A stretch of 20,638 nucleotides of DNA, from positions 1 to 20,638 of IMG/VR virus record IMGVR_UViG_3300017751_000325. One strand, 5' to 3'. The position numbers and the translations under genes are program-made. Below, piece by piece: positions 8,985-15,293 of this stretch. This DNA comes from a virus. Under the pieces are notes generated by a model. The model saw nothing but the letters and a program-made list of their open reading frames with translations, was not told the DNA's origin and did not search any database. The stretch's first letter is position 1, and each line of letters begins with the position of its first letter.

Positions 8985-9127
8985 TATTTATTTTTTAATA
9001 AAGTTCCTTTTTGGCTCATTTTTGCTTTAGCCGTTATAGGTTTATTTGCATTTGCAATTTCAGCTGGAGTTGAGCTTATACTCACACCTGGTAAAACATC
9101 GTATAAATTAATTTTTTTTCTTTTCAT
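8984..9127 (-). CDS. Small unrecognised protein in the virion operon
   Basis: 47 aa: begins MKRKKINLYDVLPGVSISST and ends KMSQKGTLLKNK. Basic at both ends, no TM segment. I do not recognise it. Its TAATG junction with the 706-aa fibre and its 10-nt spacing from the 118-aa gene support it being translated. The LYDVLPGVSI segment could bind a partner virion protein, but that is speculation. Confidence 0.65.
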   Translation of the reverse strand: MKRKKINLYDVLPGVSISSTPAEIANANKPITAKAKMSQKGTLLKNK

Positions 9128-9137
9128 TTTTTTATTT

Positions 9138-9494
9138 TTATCCGTTAGTTATAAGCGCAGCAATAACACCGTTTACTTTAATAACATCGCCTGTTGCCCA
9201 TTTGTATTCTTGTTGTATGCCCTCTGGCGCTTTCATCATTATTATAGGATAATCAACACCACCCTTAGTTATAGTCATAACCGCTGTAACACTATTAGGT
9301 CTTACTTTTACATCATAAACTAAATTATCGGCAGTATTGTCATAACTACCATTAGAAAGTTTATATGGGCCATTGCACATATTTTCTCTAAGTATTACTC
9401 CCGTTATTATATCTCCGCTTGAAGGATCAGATGCAGTATATGTTATTGCACCTGTTGAAGAATTTATTGTTGGTGTAACTGTTAAAATTGCCAT
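9138..9494 (-). CDS. Beta-rich virion-type protein
   Basis: 118 aa, beginning MAILTVTPTINSSTGAITYT, then ILRENMCNGPYKLSNGSY and a C-terminal WATGDVIKVNGVIAALITNG. The strand-rich, Thr/Val/Gly composition and position between the winged-helix gene and the fibres suggest a small structural protein (decoration or tail component). One Cys and no catalytic signature. A-rich leader, no Shine-Dalgarno. Exact role unknown. Confidence 0.75.
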   Translation of the reverse strand: MAILTVTPTINSSTGAITYTASDPSSGDIITGVILRENMCNGPYKLSNGSYDNTADNLVYDVKVRPNSVTAVMTITKGGVDYPIIMMKAPEGIQQEYKWATGDVIKVNGVIAALITNG

Positions 9495-9500
9495 TTGTTT

Positions 9501-9947
9501 TTATTTTTGTTTGTTAAATTTTTTAATAGCTTCGCTGTACACTTTATCTATGTACGTTTCTCTTTTCATTATTTTATTTCTCTTGGCTGAAGTTGGCAGC
9601 TCTTCTTCGTTTATTAGTATTCTATATATTCTATTTATAAGCAGCTTACCTTTTTGGCTAACCTTATATTTATTATGGTCACCTCTTCTACCACCTCCAC
9701 TGTGTGATTTGTTTATCCACTCTTGTTTTTGTAATCTATAGAATCTTTCTTTATCCCAAGTATAAAAAAGTGTACCTGTTTTAAAATCTTCTATAGTAAA
9801 ATATATAATAGGATCTAAATAGAATAGTAATTCTAAATCTGCAACAGATAAATCATTATTTCTACAAGCCCATCTTGATACTAATCTGTAATATTTAAGA
9901 AAATCAACTTTAACTTCGCCTCTTTGAGCAAAATCTGTTCTTTCCAT
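9501..9947 (-). CDS. Winged-helix-like DNA-binding protein
   Basis: 148 aa. Helical N-terminal part (FLKYYRLVSRWACRNNDLSV, then ADLELLFYLDPIIYFTIEDF) followed by WDKERFYRLQKQEWIN, a beta-hairpin-like GGGRRGDHNKYKVSQKGKLL wing and helix INRIYRILINEEELP. The order helix-helix-recognition helix-wing resembles MarR/PadR-type winged helices: 'S-ADLELL--L' fits helix 1-2 and 'Y-VS-KGK-LI' fits the wing plus helix. It lies between groES and structural genes, coupled to groES by TAATG. A late-gene regulator or virion-associated DNA-binding role is possible; neither is shown. Confidence 0.72.
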   Translation of the reverse strand: MERTDFAQRGEVKVDFLKYYRLVSRWACRNNDLSVADLELLFYLDPIIYFTIEDFKTGTLFYTWDKERFYRLQKQEWINKSHSGGGRRGDHNKYKVSQKGKLLINRIYRILINEEELPTSAKRNKIMKRETYIDKVYSEAIKKFNKQK

Positions 9948-10201
9948 TACAATATAGCTACAATATCTCTTAAATTAATAACCTTATAAATGTTATTGTC
10001 ATGCTCCACCGGATAACCAGCTACTCTGTCAAAAAGAACTGTTTGCCCTTTTTTAAGCACATCTGGCCCAGAAGAGATTATATTTGCTTTTCTATACCTA
10101 ATGTCCTCTCTGTGCTTTTCAGCTAGTTCTAAGCCTCCCTGTGTCTTTGTAGAAGCCTCTAAGACCTCTTCTAAAACAACATAATTACCTATTGCTTCCA
10201 T
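9947..10201 (-). CDS. groES: Phage co-chaperonin GroES (Cpn10), roofless form
   Basis: 84 aa, versus about 97 in E. coli. The start IGNYVVLEEVLEAS matches the first GroES strand. The mobile loop is present, with GGLEL in the place of the GGIVL tripeptide that docks on GroEL. The barrel closes with GQTVLFD and ends INLRDIVAIL, as in GroES (ESDILAIV). About ten residues are missing exactly where the roof beta-hairpin should be (SSGPDVLKKGQ aligns with the end of the loop), as in T4 gp31. It is directly downstream of groEL with a TAATG overlap and upstream of the winged-helix gene. Expected to cap the neighbouring GroEL; open-dome structure is inferred. Confidence 0.93.
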   Translation of the reverse strand: MEAIGNYVVLEEVLEASTKTQGGLELAEKHREDIRYRKANIISSGPDVLKKGQTVLFDRVAGYPVEHDNNIYKVINLRDIVAIL

Positions 10202-11778
10202 TATTCTCTAATATTACTAATTACACAATCAGTTGATAGAATAGTAGTGGCTACAGAAACAGCATTGTTTAAAGCAGTTTTTGTAACTAAGAAAGGATCT
10301 ATAATTCCTTTTTCCCGCATATTTGTTGCGCATCCATGTGCTACATCAACCCCATCTCCCCATTCTTTTAATTGGAAATGTTCTGGCAGTAGCCCAGCAT
10401 TGGATAATATTTTTGTATATGGTGCAACTAAAGCATTTTTTAATATATCTAAACCTCGAAGTTCTCCTTGACTTAGCTTTATTTCCCAATCTGATTGAGC
10501 CGCAAAAGCTAATGCGGAACCACCTCCTGGTAATATACCTTCTTTTCTTGCAGCTTTAACTGCGTGTATTGCATCATCTACTCTGTCTTGCTTTTCTTTA
10601 AGTTCAACTTCCGTATCAGCACCTACATATACTATAGACACACCACCTGATAGTAGTGCTAAACGGTCGTTCAAATGTTTTGACAATAATTTATTGTCTT
10701 CTTCATCAAGAGCAGTTTTTAAATATTTGATACGTTCTGCTACTTCTTTAGATTTTTTAGAAATAACTAAAACTGTACCCTCGCTATCTGAGATAGATTT
10801 ATCTACAGATCCTAACATGTCTGGGGAGATCGCATCGATCGAGTCCCCAAGGCTTTCGTCAAAGACTTTAGCCCCGACAAGCAACGCTAGATCATCTAAA
10901 ATATCCTTACGCTTAAGCCCAAAGCTGGGTGGATCTATTACGTTGACCTTAATATTGCCTTTCACTTTATTCATCGCCAGCGCCGTTAATGGTTGCGATT
11001 CAAGTGGGGCAATAAGAAGCATACTACGATTAGACTTAATAGCGTGCTCCAGTATATCTTGAATTTTTCTTACATTAGGTATTTCAGAAGCACTTATAAA
11101 TACTAATGGTTTTTCAAGTTCTGTCGTTTCTTTTTCTTTATTTGTATAAAAATGAGGTGTTTTTGTAGTGCTACCTATTTTTGTACCTTCTACAATATCA
11201 ATATATGTTTGGTTAGTTGGTGAAGTTTCCATTGTAACAATACCATTTTCACCCGAACCTTCAAAAGCTTTTGCAATAAGTGTTCCCAATTCTTTATCAT
11301 TATTAGCAGAAATTGTAGAAACATTATATAACTCTTTATTATCAACATTAACTGCTTTTTTAGATAAAAAATTTATTATATGCTCTTTAAATTTAGTTAT
11401 GCCGGTTTTAATATCTCTAAAAGAATATTCATACCCTTTTAAAATATCATAAGAATCTATGATTGCTTTTGTTAATACTATTGATGTAGTTGTTCCGTCC
11501 CCTGCAGCAGAGGCTGTTTTTTGAGCAGCTTGCTTCATCATTGAAACACCTAAGTTTTCAACGGGATTGTTTAAAAGTATAGAGTTAGCTACAGTCACAC
11601 CATCTTTAGTAACATAAGGATTACCAAAATCGTCTTCTATTACAACTGTTCTTCCGCTTGCTCCAAGTGTAGAGCCTACGGCAGTAGCTATTTTATTTAT
11701 ACCTTTTATTAACTGTTCTTTAGCCTTTCCGTCAAAGTGTAAAGCCTTGACAAGTTTAGGTCCTCCGAATTGTGCCAT
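10201..11778 (-). CDS. groEL: Phage-encoded chaperonin GroEL (Cpn60)
   Basis: 525 aa, nearly full length (E. coli 548). Equatorial ATPase residues are intact: VTKDGVTVA (Asp59, equivalent to GroEL Asp52), GDGTTTS (Asp94, equivalent to Asp87), and RVDDAIHA with a following GGG (equivalent to Asp398). The apical domain is recognisable, including PPSFGLKRKDILDDLALLVG, parallel to [20 protein letters not shown]. The C-terminus stops at STDCVISNIRE and lacks the Gly-Gly-Met tail. It heads the groEL-groES pair in reversed order within the structural operon, so clients are probably virion proteins. The stretch coding for part of the apical domain (about 10800-11010) is visibly more GC-rich than flanking sequence. 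The start is preceded by a tandem AAATCAAATT leader and no Shine-Dalgarno. Confidence 0.97.
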   Translation of the reverse strand: MAQFGGPKLVKALHFDGKAKEQLIKGINKIATAVGSTLGASGRTVVIEDDFGNPYVTKDGVTVANSILLNNPVENLGVSMMKQAAQKTASAAGDGTTTSIVLTKAIIDSYDILKGYEYSFRDIKTGITKFKEHIINFLSKKAVNVDNKELYNVSTISANNDKELGTLIAKAFEGSGENGIVTMETSPTNQTYIDIVEGTKIGSTTKTPHFYTNKEKETTELEKPLVFISASEIPNVRKIQDILEHAIKSNRSMLLIAPLESQPLTALAMNKVKGNIKVNVIDPPSFGLKRKDILDDLALLVGAKVFDESLGDSIDAISPDMLGSVDKSISDSEGTVLVISKKSKEVAERIKYLKTALDEEDNKLLSKHLNDRLALLSGGVSIVYVGADTEVELKEKQDRVDDAIHAVKAARKEGILPGGGSALAFAAQSDWEIKLSQGELRGLDILKNALVAPYTKILSNAGLLPEHFQLKEWGDGVDVAHGCATNMREKGIIDPFLVTKTALNNAVSVATTILSTDCVISNIRE

Positions 11779-11807
11779 TTAATTTGATTTAATTTGATTT
11801 CTTTATT

Positions 11808-12116
11808 TTAGCAATTCCACTTACGCCTAGCCGCTCGACCTCTCTCCGATGTCCAACTTTTAGATCTAGCACAGAATGCTTTCCTTCTTTTCGCAGCTTT
11901 ACTGCCTTTTTTTAATTTTGACGGGGGAGTTGTTACGGCAGTTTTTAATTTGCTGCCTGGATTATCTTTTCTATATTTAGCAACACCTTTAGCCGTCATG
12001 CCTCCACCCGCTTTTTTACCCGTGCCACCGCCTTTCTTTACTTTAGAGTAATAGCCTAAAGATTTTTTCTTTGAAGGCGCTGGTGGTTTGCGTCGTGTAG
12101 TTTTTTTCGCTGGCAT
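11808..12116 (-). CDS. Highly basic Lys/Arg-rich protein (marine-virus KGVAKYR family)
   Basis: 102 aa, strongly positive. Core: GGMTAKGVAKYRKDNPGSKL, then KLKKGSKAAKRRKAFCARSK and C-terminal ARRKWNC. This combination is familiar from short basic proteins of marine phages and algal viruses (I associate it with the DUF5872 group, from memory). Likely binds nucleic acid, perhaps packaged with DNA, but this is inference from charge. Two conserved-looking Cys (one in AFCARS, one C-terminal). It lies 29 nt upstream of groEL and next to the TM/Ca-loop gene. Confidence 0.8.
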   Translation of the reverse strand: MPAKKTTRRKPPAPSKKKSLGYYSKVKKGGGTGKKAGGGMTAKGVAKYRKDNPGSKLKTAVTTPPSKLKKGSKAAKRRKAFCARSKSWTSERGRAARRKWNC

Positions 12117-12117
12117 T

Positions 12118-12324
12118 TTATTTTTGTTTTTTTCTTCCTGGTTTTTTACGTGTAAATTTTTTTACTACTTCTTTAGCATCATCTATTTTATCTTCAACAA
12201 AATCTTCTACTTCATCAGGTATGCCATCTGCATCTGAATCATTAAACTTTCCTAATTTTGTTGCTATAATAATCCCTATTGCAGCAAATAATAAAATTGA
12301 TAATATGATTACAATGATTTCCAT
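12118..12324 (-). CDS. Single-TM protein with EF-hand-type calcium loop
   Basis: 68 aa. Residues about 3-22 (IIVIILSILLFAAIGIIIAT) form one TM helix. Residues 29-40, DSDADGIPDEVE, have the D-x-D-x-D-G-x-x-D-x-x-E spacing of EF-hand or thrombospondin-3-type calcium loops (Asp29, 31, 33, 37, Glu40). An acidic helix follows (FVEDKIDDAKEVVK), then a very basic tail (KKPGRKKQK). Membrane-anchored, with the cation loop just outside the bilayer. Position one gene away from the holin-like gene hints at a lysis or envelope role; not shown. Confidence 0.72.
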   Translation of the reverse strand: MEIIVIILSILLFAAIGIIIATKLGKFNDSDADGIPDEVEDFVEDKIDDAKEVVKKFTRKKPGRKKQK

Positions 12325-12337
12325 TTTAATTTAATAT

Positions 12338-12586
12338 TTAAGTTATTCTTTTACGTTTTTCTTTTTTAGTGCCTTTTCCGTCATTACCTCTGTTGGCTTT
12401 AACGGATTTAAACTTGCCATCTTTATGGTCATAATCTAAATTTGTCAGAGAACGTCCCGCCTTCTTTGCAGCTCTACGTTTTTTTTGGCTATCTGCACGC
12501 TTTGCCTTTCTATCAGGTGAATTAGCGTATTGCAGGTCTCTAGCCGCTTTAGCCGCTCGGGCTTTAAGGGAAAGTTTCTGACTCAT
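12338..12586 (-). CDS. Small basic protein with DYDHKDG motif
   Basis: 82 aa, rich in Lys/Arg/Ala. The N-terminal half is a predicted basic helix (LKARAAKAARDLQYANSPD, then KAKRADSQKKRRAAKKAG). The C-terminal half has LDYDHKDGKFKSVKANRGND and GKGTKKEKRKR. 'DHKDG-F-S---NRGN' recalls the second half of HNH-type or phage DNA-binding proteins, but a complete HNH site (a second metal-ligand set) is not visible. It starts with a TAATG overlap to the holin-like gene. Nucleic-acid binding is plausible from charge. Confidence 0.75.
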   Translation of the reverse strand: MSQKLSLKARAAKAARDLQYANSPDRKAKRADSQKKRRAAKKAGRSLTNLDYDHKDGKFKSVKANRGNDGKGTKKEKRKRIT

Positions 12587-12993
12587 TATTTATTTTTTGG
12601 TGGATTATTTTTGTTATCAAAATCAATTGCAGCCTTAAGAATTATTTTATCCATAATGTTGTCTTGATTTTCTAACATTTGCTTTTGCAAATCAATAACC
12701 ATTTCTTCTAGTCTATCTTTAGCAGCAACTAAAAGTTCTATATGATGTTCTTTTTTTTCTATTGTTTGTTTAAGTGCATTTACATCATCTGGTTTGGTTC
12801 CAGTGATTGCACTTATAACAATAGGAATTGAGGCCGCAATTGTTCCAATGAGAACCATTACGACTTCCTTGTTAGATTCTAGTACGGGATATTGTAATAA
12901 AGTAACTATTATTCCTATTACGAATAGAAATATAAATAAGGACCCCGTGTATGATCTTAATTCTTTAGCTACGCCGTTTTTTGGAAATGCCAT
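12586..12993 (-). CDS. Two-TM holin-like protein with coiled coil
   Basis: 135 aa. TM helix 1 at about 16-36 and TM helix 2 at about 43-64 (EVVMVLIGTIAASIPIVISA), separated by a short polar turn. A long amphipathic coiled-coil stretch follows at about 72-120 (heptads in IEKKEHHIELLVAAKDRLEE and MVIDLQKQMLENQDN), then a charged tail. Two TM helices plus a cytoplasmic coil fit a class II-like holin or another inner-membrane phage protein. Neighbouring TM and lipoprotein genes make a lysis cluster plausible; no endolysin is recognised in the window. The start overlaps the upstream basic gene by 29 nt. Confidence 0.75.
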   Translation of the reverse strand: MAFPKNGVAKELRSYTGSLFIFLFVIGIIVTLLQYPVLESNKEVVMVLIGTIAASIPIVISAITGTKPDDVNALKQTIEKKEHHIELLVAAKDRLEEMVIDLQKQMLENQDNIMDKIILKAAIDFDNKNNPPKNK

Positions 12994-13294
12994 TCTTTTT
13001 TGCTTTTGTACTGTTTCTTCTTATCTGAGAAGTTTTTCTTCCCATTCCGACTTTTTTCTTTTCAGCAACCGCTCTTTTCTTTTCAGAAGGTGACATTTCA
13101 CCCCAGGTTTTTACCGTCTTGCTCCCCACCCGTTTCGATGGTCGGCATTTCTTTGTATTCTTATTCTTAGTGGAACCGCAAGCGTTGCCTTTTTCATCAG
13201 TCCACTTCTCTTTAAACCAACGTTTAAGTGCTAATCCTTTCTTAGTTTTTCTTACTGCCACCTTTATGTACTTTTTGTATAGGGAAGCTAGCAT
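12965..13294 (-). CDS. Basic protein with PSKRV...TWGEMSPSEKK signature (DUF5872-like)
   Basis: 109 aa. Contains LALKRWFKEKWTDEKGNACG, then KKCRPSKRVGSKTVKTWGEM and SPSEKKRAVAEKKKVGMGRK. That conserved block is one I associate with DUF5872-type proteins of marine phages and phycodnaviruses (name from memory). Cys in NACG and KKCRPSKR could bind Zn with partners. Strong positive charge implies nucleic-acid contact. It overlaps both neighbours (29 nt into the holin-like gene, 53 nt into the 53-aa gene). Confidence 0.8.
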   Translation of the reverse strand: MLASLYKKYIKVAVRKTKKGLALKRWFKEKWTDEKGNACGSTKNKNTKKCRPSKRVGSKTVKTWGEMSPSEKKRAVAEKKKVGMGRKTSQIRRNSTKAKKNGISKKRRS

Positions 13295-13403
13295 ATAAAG
13301 AAGCCCCGGTATGCTTCACGAACTTACCGGCGTGCTTCATTAATTTATAGCCGCTCCCTTTTTTCATCCAATGGTATCCAGCAGGAGCTTTAACCTTTTT
13401 CAT
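13242..13403 (-). CDS. Small basic protein KVKAPAGYHWMKKG
   Basis: 53 aa: MKKVKAPAGYHWMKKGSGYK, then LMKHAGKFVKHTGASLYASF and PIQKVHKGGSKKN. The 'APAGYHWMK-G--YKLMKH' and 'H-GAS--A-F-VQKVHK' blocks recur in short proteins of phage virion clusters in my memory; function unknown. The start ATG overlaps the stop of the 101-aa gene (ATGA) and the 3' end lies 53 nt inside the next gene, a tight operon arrangement that supports translation. Confidence 0.75.
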   Translation of the reverse strand: MKKVKAPAGYHWMKKGSGYKLMKHAGKFVKHTGASLYASFPIQKVHKGGSKKN

Positions 13404-13705
13404 TTACCACCACAATGTTTAAGTATAGGACCAGTAGCATTTTTTCTAAATACACTATCAGAATCAATTTCTCTTTGTCCCATCTTAGAAAAAGGACTTG
13501 GCTGTACAATACCTCTAGATGTTATCTCATTAACTTTTTCTTCTATAGGTACGTAGGTCGAAGATGGAGTTTTGGTAGCTACTTTACGTTTACCCCCACC
13601 TGCACCTTGAGAAATGTTTCTTTGTCTTCGTAGCCTACGCTCTTCTTGTATCTCTTTTCTTCTTTGTATTTCTTCTTTTGGTAATGGTTTTTTGTTATCT
13701 GGCAT
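13400..13705 (-). CDS. Charged protein with basic N-terminal helix
   Basis: 101 aa. Residues about 8-30 form a highly charged helix (KEEIQRRKEIQEERRLRRQR), then a Gly/Lys linker and a C-terminal half with VPIEEKVNEITSRGIVQPSP and GPILKHCGGK. I do not recognise the family. Basic composition matches neighbouring DNA-binding-like genes. Separated by 23 nt of A-rich leader from the 75-aa gene upstream. Confidence 0.7.
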   Translation of the reverse strand: MPDNKKPLPKEEIQRRKEIQEERRLRRQRNISQGAGGGKRKVATKTPSSTYVPIEEKVNEITSRGIVQPSPFSKMGQREIDSDSVFRKNATGPILKHCGGK

Positions 13706-13728
13706 AATAGTATTTTTTATTTTTATTA

Positions 13729-13956
13729 TTATTTTATAGGCATTTCTTCATCGCCTACCTTCATAGTTGTTGCATTAGGATTCTTTGCTAAAGTTTTTGC
13801 TTTTATAAATCCTAAGTTATTCAGTGGTGCTTCCCCTTCATCCGCAAGCTTGTATAAACCTTCATCCATCTTATTAAACGGTGATTTTGTTGGATGGCCA
13901 CAAGAAGTGTATCCTTCTTTACCATCTGGTCCTATATTGTTTGGTCCTATTCCCAT
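13729..13956 (-). CDS. Small unrecognised phage protein
   Basis: 75 aa, beginning MGIGPNNIGPDGKEGYTSCG, with PFNKMDEGLYKLADEGEAPL in the middle and ending DEEMPIK. The Gly/Pro/Asn-rich start and a single Cys give no fold assignment. It is in the same orientation and spacing as the adjacent basic genes (15 nt from the next). Possibly a minor virion protein; no more can be said from sequence. Confidence 0.68.
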   Translation of the reverse strand: MGIGPNNIGPDGKEGYTSCGHPTKSPFNKMDEGLYKLADEGEAPLNNLGFIKAKTLAKNPNATTMKVGDEEMPIK

Positions 13957-13971
13957 GTTTGTTATTTTAGT

Positions 13972-14139
13972 TTATCTTTTCTTTTTTGGTCCCCCAGCCT
14001 TACGGCATTTCGCTATAGCACCTGAAGCATACGCGGAGGGAAAAACGTCGTACCTAGCCTTCACACTGTGATAGCATGCATCCTTCTTAGTAAGAGGAGA
14101 TAAGGCGGTAACCGTATGCCTAGTTTTTTTCTTTTTCAT
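13972..14139 (-). CDS. Small basic Cys protein (CYH-VKARY...PSAYASGA...KCRK)
   Basis: 55 aa. Contains KKDACYHSVKARYDVFPSAY and ASGAIAKCRKAGGPKKKR. The 'CYHKVK-RY-V-PSAYASGAL-KCRK' block is a strong, familiar signature of short basic proteins in marine phages and large algal viruses. Function is unknown to me; two Cys and a His could form part of a metal site, and the charge suggests nucleic-acid binding. The start overlaps the lipoprotein gene's 3' end by 20 nt. Confidence 0.8.
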   Translation of the reverse strand: MKKKKTRHTVTALSPLTKKDACYHSVKARYDVFPSAYASGAIAKCRKAGGPKKKR

Positions 14140-14344
14140 AATGTTTTATAGTTTGCTTATCTTTTAGTATATTGTGCTTTTCTCCGATGTATATTTTATA
14201 ACCTACCTTAAACCTAGTACGATACCTAAGGTCTTCACCGTTTTCGTAATCAACATTCTCGTTAACATCTATATACGCCTGGCCTTTTAATGAACCGCAG
14301 GAATAACATAGAGTTAACATTAAGATAATATAGAGTGTCTTCAT
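14120..14344 (-). CDS. Small lipoprotein
   Basis: 74 aa. N-terminal signal (MKTLYIILMLTLCYSC) with lipidation Cys16; the 'SC' before Gly fits the Bacteroidetes lipobox style. The mature part (IDVNENVDYENGEDLRYRTR and FKVGYKIYIGEKHN) is polar with a short beta-hairpin-like stretch. It is the first minus-strand gene after the divergent region, so it probably starts this operon. Candidate roles are an Rz1-like spanin or superinfection-exclusion lipoprotein; neither is proven, and the mature part lacks the Pro-rich composition of classical Rz1. Confidence 0.72.
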   Translation of the reverse strand: MKTLYIILMLTLCYSCGSLKGQAYIDVNENVDYENGEDLRYRTRFKVGYKIYIGEKHNILKDKQTIKHYEKEKN

Positions 14345-14515
14345 TTTTTTTTAAACCCAATGGCTTAAGTTAGAAATAAGTATTTTATATATAGAGGTTT
14401 TGTATTACATATATGTATATGATAACCAAGTACTTAGGAAAGTCAATTAATAAAGTACCCCCATATTAGTAGTAATATTATGTAATTTCTATTAATAATG
14501 CAACAATAACAATGA

Positions 14516-14547
14516 TTTGTTACATATATGATGACACAATATATTTG
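14516..14547 (+). promoter_or_regulatory. Candidate Bacteroidetes primary-sigma promoter
   Basis: TTTG at 14516-14519 and TATATTTG at 14540-14547 are separated by 20 nt. That fits the known Bacteroidetes promoter pattern TTTG-N(about 17-23)-TAnnTTTG. It points toward the plus-strand small genes, about 320 nt upstream of the first. In such AT-rich DNA a chance match is possible. Confidence 0.4.
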
Positions 14548-14705
14548 TAATTACATTAATTTCATTGTTATATATTCATTACAACAAAGCTTTCGTCACC
14601 ATATGTGTAGATATTATATTATTTTGTTGTCATATACTCAGATATTTCTTATTATACCTACACTTATTATAAATTATCATTAATATAATATAGTATTTAG
14701 TTTAC

Positions 14706-14749
14706 TGAATTATATTCAATGTTTATATAATATCTTTAAGTTATTAAAG
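14706..14749. repeat. Two small palindromes upstream of the first early promoter
   Basis: TGAAT-TAT-ATTCA (14706-14718) and CTTTAA-GTTA-TTAAAG (14734-14749) are both perfect inverted repeats about 65-105 nt upstream of the first bipartite motif. They could be operator half-sites for a dimeric regulator, or weak hairpins. AT richness makes chance occurrence fairly likely. Confidence 0.3.
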
Positions 14750-14812
14750 TTATATATTATATTATAGTGCAATATTATTAAAAAGGGACATTTTATATAA
14801 TTATTATAAATA

Positions 14813-14847
14813 TACGTTACAGAATATATTATAAAGTGATAATATAA
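14813..14847 (+). promoter_or_regulatory. Bipartite phage promoter motif, copy 1
   Basis: TACGTTACA (14813-14821), 14 nt, GTGATAATATAA (14836-14847). The gene at 14869 starts 21 nt later. Read as a promoter, GTTACA would be the -35 box and GATAAT the -10 box with a 16-nt spacer. The downstream extension (GTGTAA-TAAAA) is also shared with copy 2. Confidence 0.7.
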
Positions 14848-14868
14848 GTGTAATTAAAAATAATAACA

Positions 14869-15096
14869 ATGTCAAATTTAAAAAATCTTAAAACAAATCA
14901 TTATAAAACTAAAATTTTAAACACTAAAAAATTAAAATTAAAAAATAAAACATACATAGGTTTTAATATAAATGATTTACAAATTATAAAATTTAAAGAT
15001 AAATTAGAATTAAAAAATGTTATAGAATTTAATTTAAAAGGTTTAACTTTTATAAATAAAAATAATATACAAGAAAGTACGTTACAAAGTATTTAA
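14869..15096 (+). CDS. Small Lys-rich unrecognised protein
   Basis: 75 aa, very rich in Lys, Asn and Leu/Ile (starts MSNLKNLKTNHYKTKILNTK). Probably beta/alpha with no known motif. First gene after the first bipartite promoter. Its last codons (Ser-Thr-Leu-Gln-Ser-Ile) overlap the upstream block of promoter copy 2, so the gene's end doubles as a promoter element. Codon use is almost pure A/T, like its neighbours. Function unknown. Confidence 0.7.
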   Translation: MSNLKNLKTNHYKTKILNTKKLKLKNKTYIGFNINDLQIIKFKDKLELKNVIEFNLKGLTFINKNNIQESTLQSI

Positions 15097-15112
15097 AAAA
15101 GTGATAATATAA
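15078..15112 (+). promoter_or_regulatory. Bipartite phage promoter motif, copy 2
   Basis: TACGTTACA (15078-15086), 14 nt, GTGATAATATAA (15101-15112). The upstream block lies inside the 3' end of the preceding gene in the frame ACG-TTA-CA; the downstream block is after the stop. The next gene starts 27 nt later, at 15140. Confidence 0.72.
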
Positions 15113-15139
15113 ATGTAAATAAAATATAAAATATAAAAA

Positions 15140-15280
15140 ATGAATATAATAATATATAATCAAGAAACTAATAACTATTTAGATGAATTATATTTAAGTG
15201 AAATTAGTTCTAAAAAAGAAATTGAAAATTATATAAAAGAATGTTATAATTTAAATGATATATATTATTCTATACAATAA
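15140..15280 (+). CDS. Small acidic unrecognised protein
   Basis: 46 aa: MNIIIYNQETNNYLDELYLS, then EISSKKEIENYIKECYNLND and IYYSIQ. A short strand followed by two helices (SSKKEIENYIKECY) is likely. First gene of the unit behind promoter copy 2. A-rich leader (ATATAAAAAATG) without Shine-Dalgarno. No family recognised; host-takeover or anti-defence role is only a guess from position. Confidence 0.6.
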   Translation: MNIIIYNQETNNYLDELYLSEISSKKEIENYIKECYNLNDIYYSIQ

Positions 15281-15293
15281 ATAAAATAAATAA

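Larger units (their letters stand above)
14345..14868. other. Divergent AT-rich intergenic/control region
   Basis: No credible gene in about 520 bp. An exact 11-nt direct repeat TTACATATATG lies at 14405-14415 and 14520-14530. Two perfect small palindromes lie at 14706-14718 (TGAAT-TAT-ATTCA) and 14734-14749 (CTTTAA-GTTA-TTAAAG). It contains the Bacteroidetes-type promoter candidate (14516-14547) and the first phage-motif promoter (14813-14847). It separates the minus structural operon from the plus small-gene operon, so it is the likely transcription control region and could also contain a replication origin. I found no clear Bacteroidetes-type -7 box reading leftward. Confidence 0.7.

Noticed and set aside
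12338-12586. HNH endonuclease
   Set aside because: Only a DHKDG-like half motif is present; the remaining metal-ligand residues are not identifiable.
14345-14868. Replication origin with iterons
   Set aside because: Only one exact 11-nt direct repeat and two small palindromes are visible; too little to call an origin in such AT-rich DNA.
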